DNA of 64,000 bases, from contig NZ_SJPY01000005.1 in the NCBI RefSeq assembly GCF_007860185.1, forward strand, positions 248,001 through 312,000. The letters run 5' to 3'. This stretch comes from Novipirellula aureliae. Lineage in GTDB: Bacteria > Planctomycetota > Planctomycetia > Pirellulales > Pirellulaceae. Of the stretch, positions 6,295 through 12,760 are shown in pieces. The position numbers and the translations under genes were made by a program. Within the stretch, counting starts at the first letter, position 1. Each line of letters begins with the position of its first letter. The notes beneath the pieces were generated by a model. It did no database searches. It saw only the letters and a program-made list of their open reading frames with translations, and was not told the DNA's origin.

Positions 6295-6366
6295 AGTGTC
6301 CTGTGGGAGTCGAACCCACCTAGCCGGATTGGAAGCCCGGAACCTTTGCCGCTCGGCCAAGGACAC
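6295..6366 (-). tRNA. tRNA-Gly(TCC)
   Basis: The acceptor GTGTCCT pairs with AGGACAC. The anticodon arm CCGGG/TCCGG has loop CTTCCAA, anticodon TCC. T-arm GTGGG/CCCAC. Confidence 0.85.
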
Positions 6367-6370
6367 TGAA

Positions 6371-6450
6371 TATGCGGAAGTTTGAAGGGCGAGGTGTGAA
6401 ACGAAGCGAGCTATCTCACACTTCTCGCTTCACCCTTCAAACTTCGCGAA
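6371..6450. repeat. Hairpin, GTTTGAAGGG family
   Basis: GAAGTTTGAAGGGCGAGGTG faces CACTTCTCGCTTCACCCTTC and onward. This is a near-perfect inverted repeat with a different sequence from the heptad families but the same placement. Confidence 0.6.
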
Positions 6451-6451
6451 G

Positions 6452-6523
6452 CTCCGGCGGATGGACTCGAACCATCACTCGTCTCCTTAACAGGGAGCCG
6501 CCTTACCATTGGGCCACACCGGA
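6452..6523 (-). tRNA. tRNA-Asn(GTT)
   Basis: The acceptor TCCGGTG pairs with CGCCGGA. The anticodon arm GCTCC/GGAGA (one mismatch) has loop CTGTTAA, anticodon GTT. T-arm GATGG/CCATC. Confidence 0.9.
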
Positions 6524-6531
6524 TTTTGCAA

Positions 6532-6602
6532 AGCGCCCAGTGGGAGTCGAACCCACACTTCCGCCATGGCAAGGCAGCAGGCTACCGCTACATCATGGGC
6601 GC
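6532..6602 (-). tRNA. tRNA-Gly(GCC)
   Basis: The acceptor GCGCCCA pairs with TGGGCGC. The anticodon arm CTGCC/GGCGG has loop TTGCCAT, anticodon GCC. T-arm GTGGG/CCCAC. Confidence 0.85.
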
Positions 6603-6653
6603 AAAAATGCATCACTACCAAATTGTCAAAGATCAATACGCCGAAGCGTTCAA

Positions 6654-6726
6654 GAGCACCGAGCCGGAATCGAACCCGCATCACCTCGTTACGACGGAGG
6701 AGTCTTGCCGTTAGACCATCAGTGCT
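6654..6726 (-). tRNA. tRNA-Thr(CGT)
   Basis: The acceptor AGCACTG pairs with CGGTGCT. The anticodon loop GTCGTAA gives CGT, with one stem mismatch. T-stem GCGGG/CCGGC also has one mismatch. Confidence 0.75.
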
Positions 6727-6727
6727 G

Positions 6728-6812
6728 TAATAGCTATTAGCGGTTAGCCTTTAGCAATTAGCTTCTCATGCTGGAGCTAATCGCTATCGGCTAATAGCTA
6801 ATCGCTATTTTC
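6728..6812. repeat. Heptad hairpin, TTAGC family
   Basis: TATTAGCGGTTAGCCTTTAGC faces GCTAATCGCTATCGGCTAAT; no ORF inside. Confidence 0.6.
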
Positions 6813-6815
6813 AAG

Positions 6816-6888
6816 TGGGATCGGTGAGAATCGAACTCACATCGCTCGGATTAAGAGTCCGATGCATTACCTTGTCTGCCACAATCCC
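6816..6888 (-). tRNA. tRNA-Lys(CTT)
   Basis: The acceptor GGGATTG pairs with CGATCCC. The anticodon arm TCGGA/TCCGA has loop CTCTTAA, anticodon CTT. T-arm GTGAG/CTCAC. Confidence 0.9.
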
Positions 6889-6891
6889 AAA

Positions 6892-6968
6892 ATTAGTTGT
6901 GAGTCTTGAGTCGCGAGTCTTGAGATTTCATACTCAGGACTCATCCCTCAGGACTCGAGTCTTTCGTC
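6892..6968. repeat. Heptad hairpin, GAGTC family
   Basis: GTGAGTCTTGAGTCGCGAGT faces ACTCATCCCTCAGGACTCG; no ORF inside. Confidence 0.6.
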
Positions 6969-6970
6969 AG

Positions 6971-7043
6971 TCGGCGTGGCGGGAATTGAACCCGCGACCG
7001 TCGCCTTATAAGGACGCCGCTCTCACCCCTGAGCTACACGCCG
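6971..7043 (-). tRNA. tRNA-Ile(TAT)
   Basis: The acceptor CGGCGTG pairs with CACGCCG. The anticodon loop CTTATAA gives TAT (AUA codon). T-arm GCGGG/CCCGC. This isoacceptor is uncommon in bacteria. Confidence 0.8.
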
Positions 7044-7055
7044 ATGCGTAGCCAA

Positions 7056-7128
7056 TGGGGCCGAAGGGAGTTGAACCCTCACCGAACGGATTAAAAGTCC
7101 GTCATGCTGCCAGTTACACCACAGCCCC
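7056..7128 (-). tRNA. tRNA-Lys(TTT)
   Basis: The acceptor GGGGCTG pairs with CGGCCCC. The anticodon arm ACGGA/TCCGT has loop CTTTTAA, anticodon TTT. T-arm GAGGG/CCCTT. Confidence 0.9.
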
Positions 7129-7132
7129 TAAA

Positions 7133-7245
7133 TAGTCTTTAGGTATTAGGCGTTTAGGCTTTAGGTCTGTCTGTCGAATGCTTCGCATTGTTTTTTCCTG
7201 TCTTTCTTCCTACGGCCTGCGGTCTAAAAACCTACGGCCTAACTC
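7133..7245. repeat. Heptad hairpin, TTTAGGC-type
   Basis: AGTCTTTAGGTATTAGGCG and further TTTAGG units face CTACGGCCTGCGGTCTAAA and CCTACGGCCTAAC. Imperfect and long; no credible ORF inside. Confidence 0.5.
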
Positions 7246-7247
7246 AG

Positions 7248-7319
7248 TGGTAGTCCCGAGGATCGAACTCAGCGCGACCCGCGTATCAGGCGGATTTGGG
7301 CGACCAGCCCTCGACTACC
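7248..7319 (-). tRNA. tRNA-Ile(GAT)
   Basis: The acceptor GGTAGTC pairs with GACTACC. The anticodon arm TCCGC/GCGGG has loop CTGATAC, anticodon GAT. T-arm CTGAG/CTCGG. Confidence 0.85.
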
Positions 7320-7336
7320 GTTGTCGTTTCAATAAG

Positions 7337-7409
7337 TCGGACACCTCGGAGTCGAACCGAGACCCTCCTGCTCCCAAAGCAGGCGTGCTTCCATCTGCAC
7401 CTGTATCCG
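7337..7409 (-). tRNA. tRNA-Pro(TGG)
   Basis: The acceptor CGGATAC pairs with GTGTCCG. The anticodon arm CCTGC/GCAGG has loop TTTGGGA, anticodon TGG. T-arm CTCGG/CCGAG. Confidence 0.9.
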
Positions 7410-7466
7410 ATGTTGTTTGTTGTGTTCGCCGCGGGTGATTCCGTCGGCGCATATCTTCCTTGTCAG

Positions 7467-7538
7467 TGGGCCGGGAGGCGCTCGAATCCTCGCCTGCGGT
7501 TCTTCAGACCGCCGCTAGACCTTCTCAGCTACCAGCCC
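7467..7538 (-). tRNA. tRNA-Phe(GAA)
   Basis: The acceptor GGGCTGG pairs with CCGGCCC. The anticodon arm GCGGT/ACCGC has loop CTGAAGA, anticodon GAA. The T-arm is irregular. It is the most 5' tRNA of the minus-strand array. Confidence 0.8.
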
Positions 7539-7581
7539 AAATTGGGTTCGTTGTTGGGTTTGCCCGTTCGATACGGACACG

Positions 7582-7625
7582 AAAAAAGGCTCTGGCGTCT
7601 GCGTGACACCGAGCCTTCAAAAAGA
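7582..7625 (-). terminator. Probable intrinsic terminator, minus strand
   Basis: On the minus strand AAGGCTC and GAGCCTT form a stem, followed by a run of Ts. It lies just upstream of tRNA-Phe, so it would stop readthrough from further upstream into the array. Confidence 0.5.
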
Positions 7626-8035
7626 AGTCGTTCGCTAATGAAAGCGAGTGTCACATCAGACGCGAATACGCCGGGGCATTATCATTCAACGGTTGCCCGC
7701 CGAAGAGATTGCCTTCGTGTATCTGTTCGAGTCGACTGGATTGAATATTCGTTAACATCAGAAAGCTCGTTACTCGCTCCTAGCGTGAATGTGACTTGTG
7801 TGTTCAAAAAGTATAGACGCATTCGCATCCCGATGGTTCGCCAAAAATCTCATCTTCTGCAAAAAACATTTTCGGCCGACGATACGTCACACGAACATGA
7901 AACACCGCTCAAGCTCGAAAGTCCTCATCCAACTCAACCGTTGTCGGAAGCGTTTGACTAGTCTAGAGTTTGGCGAGTACAAAATTCCGCGACGAATCTC
8001 GTTGTTTTAAGTCGAGAGAGTCGGGAGAGCCTACT
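7626..8035. other. Intergenic, 5' of the tRNA array
   Basis: About 400 bases with no credible gene or tRNA. The array promoter should lie in or near this stretch on the minus strand, but I cannot point to convincing -35/-10 boxes. Confidence 0.4.
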
Positions 8036-8494
8036 GTGCAAATTGAAAGAATGCGAGCGATCAGGGAAGCTCTCGCCACACTTGCTTCGAGCCACGCAAT
8101 CGCGGTTCAGCAACTCGAACTGGCGATCGAGTTGCTCAATCAGGAAATTGGTTCCGACGAAGAATCGACTACGATCCAAACGTTCCGGATGATCGGATCC
8201 AAGCCGAACTCGCTCGTGGACCCGCACTCCCAGTCAGTTCTGTGGAAAGGCCGAATCTGCTTTCTCGGCAACAATCTTCTTTTTCGATTCTTTGAACGCA
8301 TCTCTCGCTCGCCGAACCAATTCATCTCTTACGACGTTCTGCTCGACGAGGTTTGGGGAGGCCAGCGAGAGAATTCGAGCATCCGAGGCGTCGCAAAGCG
8401 CCTTCGAGATCGACTCGCCTTGGGAGGCATGGCCGAACTGTCTTGCGCGATTGATGGTTCCAACTCAGGGTTCTATCGTTTGATACTCGTTTGA
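8036..8494 (+). CDS. Winged-helix DNA-binding protein
   Basis: About 152 residues from the GTG at 8036, which follows a GGGAG ribosome binding site; an in-frame ATG at 7970 would add 22 residues without a ribosome binding site. The N-terminal 50 residues form a helix rich in A, L and E. The C-terminal 100 residues resemble the OmpR/PhoB-type winged helix: WKGRICFLGNNLLFRFFERI, FISYDVLLDEVWGG, then SSIRGVAKRLRDRL as the likely recognition helix, and a final beta hairpin. It has no receiver domain. The gene overlaps the first two of a set of 11-bp-phased repeats running into the recombinase promoter, so it may regulate the recombinase operon (inference). Confidence 0.65.
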   Translation: MQIERMRAIREALATLASSHAIAVQQLELAIELLNQEIGSDEESTTIQTFRMIGSKPNSLVDPHSQSVLWKGRICFLGNNLLFRFFERISRSPNQFISYDVLLDEVWGGQRENSSIRGVAKRLRDRLALGGMAELSCAIDGSNSGFYRLILV

Positions 8495-8559
8495 TCACTG
8501 CTTGAAAATCAAACGCAAATCAAACACAGAATCACGGACAATCAAACGGAAATCAAACG
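8477..8559. promoter_or_regulatory. 11-bp-phased ATCAAACG repeat operator
   Basis: CGTTTGAT occurs at 8477 and 8488, and its complement ATCAAACG/A at 8508, 8519, 8541 and 8552, with a degenerate copy near 8530. The 11-bp spacing puts all copies on one helix face, in two opposed blocks. It lies between the winged-helix gene and the recombinase operon. Confidence 0.6.
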
Positions 8560-8640
8560 GGGACTCGGCATAATGGGTGCAACTGGACGGCCCATTTGCT
8601 GTAACACACCCAACTTGTCAACAATGCAGGAGTTTCCGTC

Positions 8641-10194
8641 ATGCATGCAAACACAGATCAAACTGAGATGAAACTGGTTCGAGCTGCTCAGTACGTTCGG
8701 ATGTCGACCGAGCATCAGCAGTACTCGACCGCCAATCAAGACGACATCATTCAAGAGTACGCAAGGAAGCGCAACTTCGAGATTGTGAAGACCTACGCCG
8801 ACGAAGGCAAAAGCGGTTTGAACGTCGCTGGCCGTCGATCTCTTCAAGCGTTAATCGCAGACGTACAAAATGGAGTGGCCGATTACGAAGCAATTCTTGT
8901 TTACGACGTGAGTCGCTGGGGGCGGTTCCAAGACGCCGACGAGAGCGCCTATTACGAGTATCTATGCAAACGGGCCGGTATCTCGGTGCACTACTGTGCT
9001 GAGCAATTCGAGAACGACGGCGGGCCAACGTCTACGATCATCAAGAGCGTCAAGCGAGCGATGGCTGGCGAGTACAGTCGTGAGCTGTCGACAAAGGTCT
9101 TCCAAGGACAATGCAGATTGATCGAACTCGGCTACCGACAGGGTGGGCCGGCTGGGTTCGGGCTACGCCGAATGCTGATCGACCAAACGGGCGAAGCCAA
9201 GGCCCAACTTGCTCGCGGCGAATGCAAGAGCTTGCAAACGGATCGTGTGATACTCGTGAAAGGACCAGAGCAAGAAATCGAGACAGTGAATCGCGTATAT
9301 CGCATGTTCGTCGTCGAAGGACAACGTGAGCGACAAATTGCAGAGCAATTGAACTCAGAGGGGATTAACACAGATCTGGGGAGACTGTGGAATCGCGGTA
9401 CGATTCGCCAATTGCTCACGAATGAGAAATACATTGGCAACAACGTCTACAATCGAACGTCGTTTAAATTGAAACAGCGTCGCGTGTGCAACGAACCAGA
9501 CATCTGGATTCGGAAAGACGCTGCGTTCGCCGCCGTCGTCAGCCAGGAGCTGTTCTACACCGCACAAGGGATCATTCGCGAGCGAGCCAAGTGCTATAGC
9601 GATGAGGAGATGATTACCTGCCTACGATCGCTGATGGAACAGAGCCCCACTCTGTCCGCTGGCTTAATCGACGCAGCCGACAACACTCCAACATCTTCGA
9701 CTTACCGCACGCGATTCGGCAGCTTGATTCGGGCGTATCGTCTGGCGGGCTACCAACCTGACCGTGACTACGAGTATATCGAGATCAATCAAAAGCTTCG
9801 TGAAATGTATCCGGACTTGATTGGCGACGTGATGGCCCGCCTAGGCGCCGCGGGTGCATCGGTGACCCAAGATGTGGACACCGATCTGCTTCTGATTAAC
9901 GGCGAGTACAGTGCGTCGATGGTGTTATCTCGCTGTCGGCAAACCAAGGCCGGATCGCTGCGGTGGATGATCAATGTCGAACAGAAGGTTGCCCCCGACA
10001 TCACGATTCTCGTGCGCATGGATGCTGCCAACGAACACGTGGCCGACTATTACCTGCTACCGATCATGGACATACAAACCCCGCGATTGCTGTTGTGCGA
10101 GTCCAACGGCGTCTACCTGGACACGTACCAATTCGACAGTCTCGAATACTTCACTTCGTTGTCCGAACGCAGAAAAATCGAGGTGGCAGCATGA
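8641..10194 (+). CDS. Large serine recombinase
   Basis: A 517-residue site-specific recombinase. The N-terminal resolvase/invertase catalytic domain (residues 12-150) has the nucleophile context QYVRMSTEHQ (Ser22), an R/D-rich core VYDVSRWGRF and the helix E TIIKSVKRAMAGEYSREL. It is followed by a Recombinase domain with NRGTIRQLLTNEKYIGN (around 275) and a C-terminal extension, but no obvious zinc-ribbon. Such enzymes integrate and excise mobile elements or phages. AGGAG precedes the ATG. Its stop overlaps the next ATG by 4 bases (ATGA), so it is translationally coupled to two ParB-like genes. That arrangement suggests a mobile element whose recombinase is controlled or assisted by ParB-like proteins (inference). 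Confidence 0.9.
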   Translation: MHANTDQTEMKLVRAAQYVRMSTEHQQYSTANQDDIIQEYARKRNFEIVKTYADEGKSGLNVAGRRSLQALIADVQNGVADYEAILVYDVSRWGRFQDADESAYYEYLCKRAGISVHYCAEQFENDGGPTSTIIKSVKRAMAGEYSRELSTKVFQGQCRLIELGYRQGGPAGFGLRRMLIDQTGEAKAQLARGECKSLQTDRVILVKGPEQEIETVNRVYRMFVVEGQRERQIAEQLNSEGINTDLGRLWNRGTIRQLLTNEKYIGNNVYNRTSFKLKQRRVCNEPDIWIRKDAAFAAVVSQELFYTAQGIIRERAKCYSDEEMITCLRSLMEQSPTLSAGLIDAADNTPTSSTYRTRFGSLIRAYRLAGYQPDRDYEYIEINQKLREMYPDLIGDVMARLGAAGASVTQDVDTDLLLINGEYSASMVLSRCRQTKAGSLRWMINVEQKVAPDITILVRMDAANEHVADYYLLPIMDIQTPRLLLCESNGVYLDTYQFDSLEYFTSLSERRKIEVAA

Positions 10195-11078
10195 ATACGC
10201 CAAACGAAAAAGAAATTCGATTGATACCACTCGATAAGATTACGGTGGTCAATCCCCGCGATCGAGGACAGACGAAGTTTCGCCAGATCGTCAACAACAT
10301 CGCCAACATCGGGCTGAAGAAGCCGATCACCGTCACACCGAAACCGGGCAGCGATGACGAATTCCTGTTGGTCTGCGGGCAAGGGCGATATGAAGCCTAC
10401 GAGACACTCGGGCAAAATGAAATCCCAGCGATCGTGACTGACGTCTCCGAGGACAAGCTGTTCTTGATGAGCTTGGTGGAGAATCTAGCTCGGCGAATGC
10501 CTTCGTGCGTCGAGATGTTGCATGAGATCGGAGCAATGAAAGAACGTGGAAACTCTTTTGCCGATATCGCGAAGAAGACTGATCTCGCGGTTTCTTACGT
10601 TCGCGGCATCGTCAAGCTGATTCAGCGAGGTGAGGAACGCTTGTTGATGGCGGTGGAACGAGGGCAGATTCCGGTAAGTGTTGCCGTGACTATTGCGGTC
10701 GCGGACGATCATGACATCCAACGAGCGTTGACCGAAGCCTACGAGTCAAACGACCTGCGGGGAAAGAGGCTACTCGCGGCGCGACGCTTGATTGAAAAAC
10801 GACACACTGATGGAAAGTCTTTGCGAAGTGGGCCACGACGCGCTAATTCAGTGGTGTCGGGGAAGATACTTCTGGAAACCTATCAAACCGAGTCGGCGAA
10901 ACAGCGGCTGGTGGTCCAGAAGTCGAAGCTCTGCGAAACACGATTGCTGTTTGTCGTCTCTGCCATCCGACAACTTGTTGAAGACAAAAAGTTTGTCGAA
11001 CTCTTGCGATCGGAGGATCTGGATACCATGCCAGCCTACTTGGCAACTGAACTCAGTAGGAAAGGTCCTCTCACATGA
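10191..11078 (+). CDS. ParB/RepB-like partition protein 1
   Basis: A 295-residue protein starting MNTPNEKEIRLIPLDKITV. It has a ParB N-terminal (ParB/sulfiredoxin) fold: PLDKI, IGLKKPITV, LLVCGQGRYEAYETLG (the Arg-containing nucleotide/phosphate motif) and LVENLARR, followed by a helix-turn-helix stretch (FADIAKKTDLAVSYVRGIVKL, about residues 120-140). The C-terminal half resembles the RepB C-terminal domain found in plasmid and recombinase-linked ParB homologs. It overlaps the recombinase by ATGA and the next gene by ATGA. A DNA-binding role in element maintenance or recombinase control is likely; no ParA is present, so classical partition is doubtful. Confidence 0.85.
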   Translation: MNTPNEKEIRLIPLDKITVVNPRDRGQTKFRQIVNNIANIGLKKPITVTPKPGSDDEFLLVCGQGRYEAYETLGQNEIPAIVTDVSEDKLFLMSLVENLARRMPSCVEMLHEIGAMKERGNSFADIAKKTDLAVSYVRGIVKLIQRGEERLLMAVERGQIPVSVAVTIAVADDHDIQRALTEAYESNDLRGKRLLAARRLIEKRHTDGKSLRSGPRRANSVVSGKILLETYQTESAKQRLVVQKSKLCETRLLFVVSAIRQLVEDKKFVELLRSEDLDTMPAYLATELSRKGPLT

Positions 11079-11974
11079 ACACTAAAGTACAACTTGCATG
11101 CGAGACTGTTGTTCGCGAAATTCCGCTATCGGATATTCTCCCAATGCGGAAGATTGCAAAGAACGCAAAGAACACGGTGAAGTATCGACAGATCGTTATG
11201 TCAATCAAACGGATCGGACTAATCGAACCTCTGGTCGTTCATCGCGAAAAAGGAAGCCGTGGGCAATTCATGCTCCTAGATGGCAACGTTCGATATGACG
11301 TGCTGATGGAACTGAAGATTGAATCGGTAAAATGCTTGGTCGCACTCGACGACGAAGCTTACACGTACAACCACAAAGTGAACCGTCTCTCTTCAATCCA
11401 AGAACATTTCATGATCATGAAGGCAGTCAAGAGCGGTGTTTCGGAAAGCCAGATTGCCGACGTGCTTGACATCGACGTCGCACTGATCCGAAAGAAACGC
11501 GACCTTTTGGTTGGGATCTGTCCAGAGGCTGTCGAGCTCTTGAAGGGAAGAAAGGCAACAAACGCTACTTTCGTTCAGATGCGAAAGGTCATTCCGATGC
11601 GACAAATCGAAATGGCCGAATTGATGTGTGCTACGAACAACTTTTCGGACAGCTACTCGAAATGTCTGATTGCCGCGACATCCGCTGAACTATTGGTTGA
11701 CAAGGACAGCTCCCGCGAAGTCGATGGTCTTTCGTCAATCGATATGGCACGGATGGAACGAGAAATGGACGCATTGGCCAAGGACTTCAAGCAAATCGAC
11801 GAAGTCCACGGAAAGAACGTTCTGAATCTGGTCATTGCGGTCGGCTACCTAAAGTCGCTTCTCGACAACGCTCGCGTGGTTCGATATCTGGCCAGCGCGT
11901 ATCCCGAGATTCTGACCGAGTTGCAAAAAGTTGCTGAGTCTCGAATGCTCGAGGGAACTAAGGAGACGGAGTGA
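11075..11974 (+). CDS. ParB/RepB-like partition protein 2
   Basis: A 299-residue paralog of the preceding gene: IPLSDILPMRKI, IKRIGLIEPLVV, FMLLDGNVRYDVLMEL and LSSIQEHFMIMKAVKSG, then a helix-turn-helix segment (SESQIADVLDIDVALIRKKRDLL). The C-terminal part has the RepB/plasmid-partition C-terminal pattern with coiled-coil character (MEREMDALAKDFKQIDEVHGKN). The usual ParB GRR/GER Arg motif is replaced by DGNVRYD. The start overlaps the previous stop (ATGA). Two divergent ParB-like proteins in tandem behind a serine recombinase is a recurrent mobile-element module; the precise role is not established. Confidence 0.85.
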   Translation: MNTKVQLACETVVREIPLSDILPMRKIAKNAKNTVKYRQIVMSIKRIGLIEPLVVHREKGSRGQFMLLDGNVRYDVLMELKIESVKCLVALDDEAYTYNHKVNRLSSIQEHFMIMKAVKSGVSESQIADVLDIDVALIRKKRDLLVGICPEAVELLKGRKATNATFVQMRKVIPMRQIEMAELMCATNNFSDSYSKCLIAATSAELLVDKDSSREVDGLSSIDMARMEREMDALAKDFKQIDEVHGKNVLNLVIAVGYLKSLLDNARVVRYLASAYPEILTELQKVAESRMLEGTKETE

Positions 11975-12270
11975 TTAAGACGAACACTGCCTACCTCCGC
12001 CGAGTAGCGGCTGATTCTAGATGGCGATCGAGGACGAATCCGTTGGAACCCAGTATCCAACTGAAACCTATGCTCTTTCCTAGGCTCAACGTTTTGCTGC
12101 TCGCTGTGTCGTTGTTCGCCTGCGGTGACAACCCTAAGCATCCCGGCGCGGATGAAGAGCGGGGAGCTCCGCCACGCCATGCTTGCTCCATAATCTCTGA
12201 CAACATCTTCAACATTCGTGTTGTTATCCTATTGCCATCCCCGGCAGCCCTGTGCTCATCGCGATTCTAG
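11971..12270 (+). CDS. Possible coupled small ORF
   Basis: A 99-codon ORF whose GTG overlaps the preceding stop as GTGA, continuing the 4-base-overlap pattern of the two earlier junctions; AAGGAGACGGA stands upstream. The translated product has an internal hydrophobic segment (MLFPRLNVLLLAVSLFACG) but otherwise looks non-protein-like, with many R, P and S. I do not recognise it, and it may be a chance reading frame after a truncated third gene. Confidence 0.3.
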   Translation: MIKTNTAYLRRVAADSRWRSRTNPLEPSIQLKPMLFPRLNVLLLAVSLFACGDNPKHPGADEERGAPPRHACSIISDNIFNIRVVILLPSPAALCSSRF

Positions 12271-12760
12271 GATAAGTATCAGACCGCCGATGGCGACCAA
12301 ATCTTGTTAAAACGCAACCCGCGATTCGGCTTCCGACCCGCGTCCCTGCGAGCGAGATGTTTGTCCGCAGCGATTTGCTCAATCAACTTGTGCTGCTCAA
12401 CCGATCCCGCATCCCCCGAAGCCTTCGTCGGCCCCAAAGTGTTTTAACGGATCTCGTTGTTCAGGGCGTCAGCCATCGCCGGCACTTAATCGCTCGAAAA
12501 CAAATGTCTCTCTCAGGGTTACATAGGAGAAGCGAGTGGTACGTGAACCAGAACATCAGATTTGAGAAGAAATTCCGGTTCTGCTCAGGAATGTTTCCTA
12601 AATGACTTGCATCTCTCTCATATACAGCTGCATGGATATCAGGGATGGAATTTTTTCGGTGACGCTGCTAACACCCCTTGGTGTTTCGTCCGCCGAATGG
12701 AAGGTTTGTACTTTTACACCGTAAATGAAATGTGTTTTTCGGGGTAAGCAAAACTTGTAA
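12271..12760. other. Gene-free stretch
   Basis: About 490 bases between convergent units. I see no credible gene, tRNA or hairpin in it. Confidence 0.4.

Noticed and set aside
6372-7961. Long plus-strand ORFs across the tRNA array
   Set aside because: They read antisense through tRNA genes and give repeated (E/S)SN(P/R)-type peptides from the T-arms; not real proteins.
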